A stretch of 6,180 nt of DNA from Thermoanaerobaculia bacterium (lineage in GTDB: Bacteria; Acidobacteriota; Thermoanaerobaculia; UBA5066). The notes under the pieces are model-generated. The model worked only from the letters and a program-made list of their open reading frames with translations, ran no database searches and was not told where the DNA came from. The stretch is from the NCBI GenBank assembly GCA_023717585.1, contig JAMQPJ010000358.1:1-6180 (forward strand). Reading direction: 5' to 3'. The position numbers were made by a program, and so were the translations under genes. Positions 1 to 4,726 of this stretch are shown here, piece after piece. Numbering within the stretch: position 1 is the stretch's first letter; every line of letters starts with the position of its first letter.

Positions 1-214
1 AGAAGCGGAACGCGTTCGCGCCGAGGCCCGCCGCCAGCGCCGCGTCCTCCTCGTAGCGCTCCCACGAGTCCGCCGCGCGCCCGCACGCGCCTCCCTTCGT
101 CCGGCCCGCCGCCTCCCAGCCGGTCCAGTCGCACGGATCGCCCCCCTCGACCTGGTAGTGCGAGACGGCGACGCCGAAGAGACGCGGCCGGTCGGCGAAC
201 GGGAAGACGCGCAC
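1..214 (-). CDS. Glycoside hydrolase family 1 (beta-glucosidase-like), N-terminal part, cut by the window edge
   Basis: Read leftwards from a GTG at 214, the frame is open to the window edge and gives about 71 residues. The segment FGVAVSHYQVEGG matches the family 1 glycosidase N-terminal signature (usually F-x-W-G-x-A-T-S-x-Y-Q-x-E-G). It is followed by a W-x-x-W-E stretch and then by DSWERYEEDAALAAGLGANA-FRF. That is the family's usual 'D..RY.ED..L...LG..A.RFS' helix and strand. Known members hydrolyse beta-glucosides or beta-galactosides by a retaining mechanism; the two catalytic glutamates would lie outside this window, so activity and substrate cannot be judged. There is no signal peptide in the visible part, suggesting a cytoplasmic enzyme. 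The start is uncertain: the frame stays open upstream through the divergent gene, and no clear Shine-Dalgarno precedes the GTG. That GTG was chosen because the conserved region begins a few codons later. The gene is divergent from the phosphatase gene at 255. Confidence 0.82.
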   Translation of the reverse strand, partial: MRVFPFADRPRLFGVAVSHYQVEGGDPCDWTGWEAAGRTKGGACGRAADSWERYEEDAALAAGLGANAFRF

Positions 215-254
215 GTCACGCGAAGATAACAGGGCTACGATACGGTTCCGAAAG
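215..254. promoter_or_regulatory. Short divergent intergenic region with possible overlapping -10 boxes
   Basis: Only about 40 bp separate the likely starts of the two divergent genes. On the + strand a TACGAT hexamer (236-241) could be a -10 box, which would give a leader of about 7 nt before the ATG at 255. On the - strand a TTATCT hexamer (224-229) lies 9 nt before the GTG at 214. Neither has a convincing -35 at the right distance, and neither start has a good Shine-Dalgarno. If real, the two promoters would overlap and both messages would have almost no leader. This is inference from hexamer matches only. Confidence 0.3.
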
Positions 255-1790
255 ATGGCCGCGTCGAAGAACATTGCCGCGATCGACGTCGGGTCGAACT
301 CGATCAAGCTTCTCGTCGCGCGGCGGGACGCCGCGGATCCCGGGCACTGGGCCGAGATCCTTCGTGAGAAGGAGATGGTGAGGCTCGGGCAGGAGACGTT
401 CGCCTCGGGGTCGCTCTCGGAGGAGGCGATGGCCGACGGGATCGACTGCCTCCTTCGCTATGCCGCCCTCGCGCGCGCCGCGGGCGCGACGGCGATCACC
501 GCCGTCGCGACGTGCGCCGTCCGCGAAGCGGCGAACGGAGACGACTTCGTGAAGCGCGTGCGCCGGGAGACCGGGCTCCGCCTCGACGTGATCTCTGGAG
601 AAGAAGAGGCGCGCCTCATCACGCACGCCGTGCGCTCGGAGCTCCCGCCGTCGTGCGACCCTCTCCTCGTCCTCGACATCGGCGGCGGGTCGACCGAGGT
701 CGTCGTCGCGAAGGGAGACCGCATTCTCCTGGCCGAGAGTCTCGACCTCGGAGCCGTGCGCCTGACGGATCTCTACGTCGCGTCGGAGCCGCTCGCGGCG
801 CGGGACGAACGCCGCCTCCGGCGGGCGATCCGAAGCCGCCTGGAACGTCTCCGAAAGCCGGTGCGCAAGGCGAAGATCAAGACCGCCGCCGGGACGTCGG
901 GCACGATTCTCGCCGTCGCCTCGATCGCCGGGGAGCTCAGCGGACGGTCGCCGGCCGGGACCGGACATCGCGCGCTCGACCGGAGGGACGCGACGCGGAT
1001 CGCGGGCCTCCTGGCGAAATCGACGGCGCGCCAGAAGCTCCGGATCCCCGGTCTCGAGGCGGACCGGCGGGACATCGCGGTCGCCGGAGCGATCCTGCTG
1101 GAAGAGCTGCTCCGGGCCTTCGACGTCGAGACCGTCCTCGTGTCCGATCGCTCGTTGCGCGACGCTCTCGTGCTCGAGACGCCGGCGCCGGCGCTGCCCG
1201 GCCGTCCCCTCGAACGCAACATCCGGCGCGATTCCGTTGCGCGCCTCCTGAGACGCTCGGGCCTGTCCGGCATGCACGCGAGCCGCGTCAAGGACGTCGC
1301 CCTCTCCGTCTTCGACCAGTCACAGCCTCCATCAGCTCACGGCTCTCGAGCGCGAGTGGCTCGAGCACGCGGCCGTGCTGCACGACATCGGCCTGTCGGT
1401 CGCCTACGCGCGCCACCATCACCACTCGCATTACCTGATCCTCCACGGCGATCTGAAGGGCTTCACCCGGGACGAGGTGGAGCTGATCGCGCTCGTGGCC
1501 CGCTACCACAGGAAGGCGGTTCCCGGCGATCCTCACGAGCCGTTCCGGAACCTGGACCCCTGGAAGAAGCCCGTCGTCGAGAAGCTCGCGGCGATCCTCC
1601 GCGTCGCGGACGCGCTCGACCGGACGCAGCGCGGGCACGCCAAGAAGATCCGCGTCACGTTGCGCGGAAAGAAGCTGCACCTGGCGATCTACGCGCGCGC
1701 GCCCCTGGACCTCGAGCTGTGGGCCCTGAGGAAGAAGGCCCGTCTTTTCGAGAAGACCTTCGGTGTGAAGGTCGTCGCCCGCGCGATTGA
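255..1790 (+). CDS. ppx: Ppx/GppA family phosphatase, frameshifted (residues 1-355 genuine; gene footprint 255-1797)
   Basis: Family enzymes hydrolyse terminal phosphates of polyphosphate (Ppx) or pppGpp (GppA) in the cytoplasm; the two activities cannot be separated by sequence here. The N-terminal ASKHA fold is clearly preserved. It has the phosphate-1 motif AIDVGSNSIKLL (9-20), AVATCAVREA (83-92), the catalytic-glutamate segment ISGEEEARL (113-121), and the phosphate-2 motif VLDIGGGSTEVVV (139-151). These are followed by LDLGAVRLTD (163-172), GTSGTI (213-218) and VSDRSLRDALVLE (296-308). After Gln355 (codon 1317-1319) this frame stops resembling the family and becomes Arg/Pro/Ala-rich until the TGA at 1788-1790. 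The expected HD-like C-terminal domain continues in the +1 frame from 1321 to 1797. Removing one base near 1320 gives a 513-residue protein, the normal length for the family. The ATG at 255 is supported by the motif starting at residue 9; the ribosome site is weak. Either a natural disruption or a sequencing/assembly error is possible. Confidence 0.88.
   Translation: MAASKNIAAIDVGSNSIKLLVARRDAADPGHWAEILREKEMVRLGQETFASGSLSEEAMADGIDCLLRYAALARAAGATAITAVATCAVREAANGDDFVKRVRRETGLRLDVISGEEEARLITHAVRSELPPSCDPLLVLDIGGGSTEVVVAKGDRILLAESLDLGAVRLTDLYVASEPLAARDERRLRRAIRSRLERLRKPVRKAKIKTAAGTSGTILAVASIAGELSGRSPAGTGHRALDRRDATRIAGLLAKSTARQKLRIPGLEADRRDIAVAGAILLEELLRAFDVETVLVSDRSLRDALVLETPAPALPGRPLERNIRRDSVARLLRRSGLSGMHASRVKDVALSVFDQSQPPSAHGSRARVARARGRAARHRPVGRLRAPPSPLALPDPPRRSEGLHPGRGGADRARGPLPQEGGSRRSSRAVPEPGPLEEARRREARGDPPRRGRARPDAARARQEDPRHVARKEAAPGDLRARAPGPRAVGPEEEGPSFREDLRCEGRRPRD
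1317..1323 (+). other. Frameshift locus: one surplus base in the phosphatase gene
   Basis: Up to CAG at 1317-1319 the family-like text is ALSVFDQ. From CAC at 1321 it resumes in the next frame as HSLHQLTALEREWLEHAA, followed by VLHDIG. Joining the two gives a continuous, family-like helix with no missing residues, so the T at 1320 (or a neighbouring base) is the surplus one. The site is not a homopolymer and has no stop codon or obvious slippery string in the 0 frame, which argues against programmed +1 frameshifting. Confidence 0.8.
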
Positions 1791-1797
1791 CGGATAA
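1321..1797 (+). CDS. C-terminal HD-like domain of the Ppx/GppA phosphatase, displaced to the +1 frame
   Basis: This is the second half of the broken phosphatase gene, about 158 residues. It begins with the linker helix ending in LEHAAVLHDIG, which carries the His-Asp pair typical of the HD-like C-terminal domain of long Ppx/GppA proteins. Next comes RHHHHSHYLI, matching the family's usual HHxHSxYLI string but with four histidines in a row. Further signatures are LIALVARYHRK and KLAAILRVADALDRTQRG, both characteristic of the family. In relatives this domain contributes to dimerisation and polyphosphate binding. As the sequence stands, translation of this part would need ribosomal frameshifting or internal initiation, for example at the GTG at 1375. 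That start would drop the linker helix, and I see no good ribosome site for it, so independent expression is doubtful. Confidence 0.8.
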   Translation, partial: HSLHQLTALEREWLEHAAVLHDIGLSVAYARHHHHSHYLILHGDLKGFTRDEVELIALVARYHRKAVPGDPHEPFRNLDPWKKPVVEKLAAILRVADALDRTQRGHAKKIRVTLRGKKLHLAIYARAPLDLELWALRKKARLFEKTFGVKVVARAIDG

Positions 1798-1804
1798 TCG
1801 GCCC

Positions 1805-2473
1805 GTGCTGCCCGCCGCCGCCTTTCTCCTTGCCGCCCAGGTGTCGTCGTCGACGCCGGCTGCGACGCCCACGGCGACGCCTTCCGCCGTCGTGACGCCT
1901 TCCGCCCCGGCTCCCGTCCCCACGGCGACTCCGGTCGCCGCGGCGGACCCGTACCGCCCGCGCTCCCTCTCGGAGCTCGCGAAGGAACGCCGCCTCGGCC
2001 GCCTCACGGGGACTGGCGCGACCGTCGTGACGACGCCGGAGCCGGAACCCACGCCCGCCGGAACGGCCACCGCGTCTTCCGGTCCTTCCGCTTCCTCCGC
2101 CGCCGCGCGACGGTCGGGGATGCTGCGCGTGGAAGACGTGCAGGACAACGGTGCCGTGATGGACGGCCGCGTCTCGGTCTACGGCACGGTTCGCAATACC
2201 GGGCGCGTCCCCCTCTGCCGCGTCCGGATCTTTCTGAGACTGTACGACGACACCGGCGTCCTGCTCTCGACCGGAGAGACGACGACGGATCTGAAAACCG
2301 TGGCCGCCGGAGAGACCGTCGCGTTCGGCGGAACCGTGAAGGCGCCCGCGGGCCTGCGCGGCTCGAGCGAGAGGAAGCCCGACCCTCTCGTCGACGGGCC
2401 GTCCGCGACGAACTGGAGGCGCGTGGGCCGAATCCAGGCCGAGGTCATCGACGCGAGAGACGAATGCACCTGA
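1805..2473 (+). CDS. Secreted FxLYD-domain-like protein, first of a tandem pair
   Basis: About 222 residues from the GTG at 1805. A short hydrophobic N-terminus (residues 1-13, LPAAAFLLAA core) looks like a signal peptide, so export is inferred. Residues 14-48 are a Thr/Pro/Ala linker. A charged motif RPRSLSELAKERRL follows at 51-64, then a second low-complexity stretch to about 104. Residues 106-187 resemble an FxLYD domain: an Ig-like beta fold with a GTVRNTG strand, FLRLYDDTGVLL in the middle and AAGETVAF near the end. Exactly two cysteines are present, Cys138 in the domain and Cys221 next to the C-terminus, and they may form a disulfide. The start could instead be TTG at 1787, which adds six residues and would overlap the phosphatase stop. 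GTG was preferred because it clears that stop and begins at the hydrophobic core. Substrate and role are unknown; FxLYD domains are usually in exported or envelope proteins. It shares its architecture with the next gene, which it overlaps by 10 bp. Confidence 0.72.
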   Translation: MLPAAAFLLAAQVSSSTPAATPTATPSAVVTPSAPAPVPTATPVAAADPYRPRSLSELAKERRLGRLTGTGATVVTTPEPEPTPAGTATASSGPSASSAAARRSGMLRVEDVQDNGAVMDGRVSVYGTVRNTGRVPLCRVRIFLRLYDDTGVLLSTGETTTDLKTVAAGETVAFGGTVKAPAGLRGSSERKPDPLVDGPSATNWRRVGRIQAEVIDARDECT

Positions 2474-3129
2474 GCGTTCCGCTGGCCCTCGCGTTGCTCC
2501 TGCAGGCGGCGGCGGTCACGCCGACTCCCGCCCCGGAGCCCACGCTCGCCCCGACTCCGACGCCCGTGGCGCGAGGCCTCGCGCGACCGCGCACGCTTCA
2601 GGACGTCGCGCGCGAGCGGCACCTGAAGACGGGCGCGAACACGAAGGGCACGCCCCGGACGATCACCCTCGGTCCTGCGGCGGGAGCGACGCCCGGCGTC
2701 ACGCCTTCGGCCTCTCCCGAGGCGACGGGGGAACCTCCGGCGGGCGCCGTGTCGAGCGCCGCCGACGTGCGCGTCGTCAACGTCACGAACGACGGAATCG
2801 TCGACGCAGCCGGGGGAGTGCGCGTGACGGGCACGATTCGGAACGCCGGGGACCAGACGGTGTGCGGCGTCGTGATCCTCGTGAGAATCCTCGACAGCCG
2901 GGGAGCGTACCTCTCGTCGTCGCAGACTCCGCCGGATGTGACGATCCTGCCGTCCGGGGAGACGACGAGCTTCCACACGACCGTCCAGGCGCCACCGGGC
3001 ATTCGGGGCGCGCGGGTGAATCCCGACCGCCGCGACGTGACGGACGGGAGCACGACCATGGCGGGGGACTGGAGGCTCCTGGGCGGCGCCGAGGCGAAGG
3101 TCGTCGACGCGACTCCGTGCCCGAAGTAA
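2464..3129 (+). CDS. Secreted FxLYD-domain-like protein, second of a tandem pair
   Basis: 221 residues from ATG 2464, which lies inside the 3' end of the preceding gene, so translation is probably coupled; a GAGAGA stretch just upstream is a weak ribosome site. Residues 1-17 are a clear hydrophobic signal peptide core (LALALLLQAAA) followed by a TP/AP-rich linker (18-35). RPRTLQDVARERHL at 41-54 matches the motif of the preceding protein (RPR[ST]L, then A[KR]ER and L). Residues 101-180 repeat the same domain order: VTGTIRNAGD, VVILVRILDSRGAYLSS, LPSGETTSF, and APPGIRG, which parallels APAGLRG in the neighbour. There are two cysteines only, Cys134 and Cys219, at positions equivalent to those of the paralogue. 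The two proteins have clearly diverged, so the duplication is not recent. The function is not known; paired expression suggests they work together or replace one another. Confidence 0.75.
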   Translation: MHLSVPLALALLLQAAAVTPTPAPEPTLAPTPTPVARGLARPRTLQDVARERHLKTGANTKGTPRTITLGPAAGATPGVTPSASPEATGEPPAGAVSSAADVRVVNVTNDGIVDAAGGVRVTGTIRNAGDQTVCGVVILVRILDSRGAYLSSSQTPPDVTILPSGETTSFHTTVQAPPGIRGARVNPDRRDVTDGSTTMAGDWRLLGGAEAKVVDATPCPK

Positions 3130-3164
3130 CGCGAGTCACGCGAGTCGCTCGATAAACGCGAGTC
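3129..3164. repeat. Three copies of the 9-mer ACGCGAGTC
   Basis: Exact copies lie at 3129-3137, 3138-3146 and 3156-3164. The first two are directly adjacent and the third follows after 9 bp. The cluster starts at the last base of the stop codon and occupies the gap between two convergent genes. It could be a small slippage-derived repeat or part of a transcription end region. Confidence 0.75.
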
Positions 3165-3171
3165 ACACTCG
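3141..3171. terminator. Possible bidirectional transcription end region with two small hairpins
   Basis: The gap between the convergent genes contains CGAG-TCG-CTCG (3141-3151) and CGAGT-CAC-ACTCG (3159-3171), both perfect inverted repeats with three-base loops. There is no T run on either side, so a classical intrinsic terminator is not supported. The position between two gene ends is the main argument. Confidence 0.25.
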
Positions 3172-3194
3172 AACGCACGGGACGCGAGAAGGGG

Positions 3195-3656
3195 TCAGCG
3201 CACGGGAGGCTTTCCCTTGGCTATCGTCTTCTTCATCTGGATGTAGCTGCTCAGGATGCGAAGCGTGGCGCCCCGTGTACTCGGATTGCGGCTGAAGATG
3301 GCGGTCGTGGCTTCCGGGCCGGCGGCCTTGTTCTGCCAGACGAAATCCTCGATGAACTTGTTCGGCTGCGAGGACCTGCCCCAGCCCGCCTGGAGATCCT
3401 TCAGGATCCGGTCGGCGGACTCGGGGGACATCTCGATGTAGACCTCGGCGAACCGGTTCTCCCAGAATTCATACACGATCTTTTGAACTGCGGCGCCGGC
3501 AAACGTGAGGTCGTCGTTCGGAATCCAGCAGAACTTGGACTCGGCGTGCTCGTCGAGAGTTTCCATGTGAGGCGCCGGGACGCTGCCCCACTTGAAGTCC
3601 CGAAAGCCGGGCTTCATCCCACCGGTCGCGTCACCCTTCCCGCCGAAAAGGCCCAT
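3195..3656 (-). CDS. Conserved-looking cytoplasmic protein of unknown function, FRxFKWG type
   Basis: 153 residues. The start is fixed by ATG at 3656, preceded by a good ribosome site (AAGGAGACGACGCG before the ATG). No signal peptide or membrane segment is visible. After a glycine-rich start (MGLFGGKG) comes GFRDFKWGS (17-25). This recalls a loosely defined group of bacterial hypothetical proteins that begin with an FRGIKWG-like strand, continue with a strand of the form 'G..v..I.Y.F...rF..V.I', and end in a small C-terminal beta unit. Here the middle strand reads AAVQKIVYEFWENRFAEVYIEM (55-76), and residues 118-138 (TTAIFSRNP to LRILSSY) would be the last strands. The resemblance is from memory of pattern, not a search. 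The gene follows the zinc-ribbon gene on the same strand after 53 bp, so the two may be co-transcribed. A TATCCT-like hexamer lies in that gap, so an own promoter is also possible. Confidence 0.72.
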   Translation of the reverse strand: MGLFGGKGDATGGMKPGFRDFKWGSVPAPHMETLDEHAESKFCWIPNDDLTFAGAAVQKIVYEFWENRFAEVYIEMSPESADRILKDLQAGWGRSSQPNKFIEDFVWQNKAAGPEATTAIFSRNPSTRGATLRILSSYIQMKKTIAKGKPPVR

Positions 3657-3709
3657 CGCGTCGTCTCCTTCGAAAGGAAAAGGATAGCGCGTCCGCGCGG
3701 ATGAGCCGT

Positions 3710-3967
3710 TCAGGTCTCCGGTTTCGTCGCCGCGTCGAGGAGCTCCATGTCGACGCGGGGCATGGCGTCGCCCGCGGCATGACGGCGCTGGACTTCCGCG
3801 TGGGCAAGCGTTCCTTTCGCCGGGCTCTGCCGGATTGCGTTCACGGCGCCGACGGTGATCGTGTACGTTCCGCAGACGCCGCAGCGCAGCTCGATCTCGG
3901 CGGTCGCGCTCCGGGCTCCGAGAGCGGATCCGCCGCAGAGAAGACAGGCCATGTCGACAATCGACAC
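3710..3967 (-). CDS. Small zinc-ribbon-like protein, function unknown
   Basis: 85 residues. Cys8-x-x-Cys11 (ACLLCGG) and Cys29-x-x-Cys32 (RCGVCGTYTIT) form a classic four-cysteine zinc-ribbon pattern with 17 residues between the pairs. The CG-x-Y-x-IT ending of the second knuckle is common in N-terminal zinc ribbons of larger proteins; here the knuckle stands almost alone. The remaining 50 residues are polar with one probable helix. The GTG at 3967 is preferred over the ATG at 3952 because GAGG lies six bases before it, whereas nothing purine-rich precedes the ATG. Both starts keep all four cysteines. Zinc ribbons of this size may bind nucleic acid or protein; which applies here is not shown. 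It lies between tRNA-Glu and the 153-residue protein, all on the same strand. Confidence 0.68.
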   Translation of the reverse strand: MSIVDMACLLCGGSALGARSATAEIELRCGVCGTYTITVGAVNAIRQSPAKGTLAHAEVQRRHAAGDAMPRVDMELLDAATKPET

Positions 3968-4040
3968 GTTGCACCTCGCCGGTGTGCGAATTCTTTCACT
4001 TCAGGGAGAAGAAGGGAAATCAACTGTCCGATGGCAAGAG

Positions 4041-4117
4041 TGGTACCCCCAGAGGGATTCGAACCCTCGATCTCCACCTTGAAAGGGTGGCGTCCTGGGC
4101 CGCTAGACGATGGGGGC
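4041..4117 (-). tRNA. tRNA-Glu (anticodon TTC)
   Basis: On the - strand the molecule starts GCCCCCA at 4117 and ends TGGGGGT, discriminator A and an encoded CCA at 4041-4043, for 77 nt in total. The acceptor stem pairs over 7 bp with one G-T pair. The anticodon stem is CCACC/GGTGG around the loop CTTTCAA, giving anticodon TTC. The T arm is GAGGG-TTCGAAT-CCCTC. All the invariant features of a functional tRNA are present. Confidence 0.97.
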
Positions 4118-4133
4118 ACCCGAAGAACGGCGG

Positions 4134-4162
4134 ATTCTAGCGGCTTTTCGCCCCCGCGTCAG
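4134..4162 (-). promoter_or_regulatory. Probable sigma-70-type promoter of tRNA-Glu
   Basis: On the - strand, CTGACG (4157-4162, four matches to TTGACA) is followed after 17 bp by TAGAAT (4134-4139, five matches to TATAAT). Initiation would fall about 7 bp further on, roughly 10 bp before the mature 5' end at 4117. The -35 box overlaps the stop codon of the 105-residue gene, so the tRNA need not depend on read-through from that gene. Confidence 0.6.
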
Positions 4163-4476
4163 TCCTGCTGGACGAACGCTTGCTCGAAGCGGCGAACGAC
4201 GTCGTCGATCGCGACGGTCGGCGCCGCGTGCCTCGAGAAGATCCCCGAGATCTTCGCGAGCGGGGACGACGGCTCCTTCGGCCGCGAGGTCCGGGCCGCG
4301 AGCAGGGCTTCATACACCTCGCGCACGACGCGCGGGTGAGGTTCGTGATCGCTCCTCACCGCGTGCTTCAACAGCTCCGCGTTCGGGATCTTCGAGCTGC
4401 CGTTCACTCGCAGGACCTCGAAGGCCTCGGCCGAGGCCCGTAAACGGAGACTCTGTTTCACCGCGGGTTTGCCCAT
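4159..4476 (-). CDS. Small protein of unknown function between two tRNA genes
   Basis: 105 residues. ATG at 4476 is supported by a strong ribosome site (GGGAGGG, six to seven bases upstream). I do not recognise the family. The N-terminus is basic (KPAVKQSLRLRASAEAFEVLR). The middle (about 36-62, LLKHAVRSD to VYEALLAAR) and the C-terminus (90-102, IDDVVRRFEQAFV) look helical. They are joined by a Ser/Pro-containing linker (63-72). There is no cysteine, signal peptide or membrane segment, so a cytoplasmic, largely helical protein is likely. A DNA- or RNA-binding role would fit the charge but has no motif behind it. It is followed after 41 bp by tRNA-Glu and preceded by a candidate promoter of its own. 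Confidence 0.7.
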   Translation of the reverse strand: MGKPAVKQSLRLRASAEAFEVLRVNGSSKIPNAELLKHAVRSDHEPHPRVVREVYEALLAARTSRPKEPSSPLAKISGIFSRHAAPTVAIDDVVRRFEQAFVQQD

Positions 4477-4494
4477 CGATTACCCTCCCGTACG

Positions 4495-4522
4495 AGTAAT
4501 GCCCTTCTTTCGACGGCTTCAA
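4495..4522 (-). promoter_or_regulatory. Candidate promoter of the 105-residue gene
   Basis: On the - strand, TTGAAG (4517-4522, four matches to the -35 consensus) is followed after 16 bp by ATTACT (4495-4500), a weak -10. Initiation would fall about 12 bp before the ATG at 4476, leaving just enough leader for the GGGAGGG ribosome site. The fit is moderate. Confidence 0.4.
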
Positions 4523-4562
4523 TGTGATCTTACGCTACAGACGCGTAATCCAGATCCGAGGC

Positions 4563-4586
4563 GGAGCATCCGAGGGGGTGTGCTCC
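4563..4586. other. Inverted repeat downstream of tRNA-Lys
   Basis: GGAGCA (4563-4568) and TGCTCC (4581-4586) are perfect complements around a 12-base loop. This lies 28 bp beyond the 3' end of tRNA-Lys and upstream of the 105-residue gene. It could help end tRNA transcription, but there is no T run, so it is not called a terminator. Confidence 0.35.
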
Positions 4587-4614
4587 AAACTGGCAGGCTG
4601 GCGGAGGGAAAGGC

Positions 4615-4691
4615 TGGTGAGCCGTCTGGGACTCGAACCCAGGACCCCCTGCTTAAAAGGCAGGTGCTCTAACCTACTGAGCTAACGGCCC
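4615..4691 (-). tRNA. tRNA-Lys (anticodon TTT)
   Basis: On the - strand the molecule starts GGGCCGT at 4691 and ends ACGGCTC, discriminator A and encoded CCA at 4615-4617, for 77 nt. The acceptor stem pairs over 7 bp with one G-T pair. The D arm contains TAGCTCAGTAGGTTAGAGCA. The anticodon stem is CCTGC/GCAGG around the loop CTTTTAA, giving anticodon TTT. The T arm is CTGGG-TTCGAGT-CCCAG. It lies 35 bp after the purA stop on the same strand. Confidence 0.97.
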
Positions 4692-4703
4692 GCACGGCGG
4701 CGG

Positions 4704-4709
4704 AGTGTA
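4704..4709 (-). promoter_or_regulatory. Possible -10 box of tRNA-Lys
   Basis: TACACT (four matches to TATAAT) lies 12 bp before the mature 5' end of tRNA-Lys, the right distance for a tRNA promoter. Only a poor -35 candidate (GTGACC, 4725-4730, 15-bp spacer, overlapping the purA stop codon) is present, so the tRNA may partly rely on transcription from purA. Confidence 0.35.
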
Positions 4710-4726
4710 GCAGGGCCGGACAGAGG

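Noticed and set aside
216..1277. A 353-codon open frame on the - strand opposite the phosphatase gene.
   Set aside because: Its product is Arg/Asp/Glu/Pro-rich with no family signature, and the opposite strand carries clear Ppx/GppA motifs over the same span. Long antisense frames are expected at this GC content.
1312..1325. Programmed +1 frameshift as an explanation for the split phosphatase.
   Set aside because: No in-frame stop, rare-codon pause, internal Shine-Dalgarno or slippery string is visible at the junction, and the family is not known for recoding.
1787..1804. TTG start at 1787 for the first FxLYD gene, overlapping TGA as TTGA.
   Set aside because: It overlaps the end of the HD-like frame and has no ribosome site at the right distance. 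The GTG at 1805 begins at the hydrophobic core; the choice remains uncertain.
3195..3974. Upstream extension of the 153-residue protein to 259 residues.
   Set aside because: The extension is arginine-rich, overlaps the zinc-ribbon gene in another frame, and a strong ribosome site sits before the internal ATG at 3656.
4041..4691. An integrated element between tRNA-Glu and tRNA-Lys.
   Set aside because: There is no integrase, no duplicated tRNA 3' end and no base-composition jump that I can see; the gap holds one small gene and short spacers.
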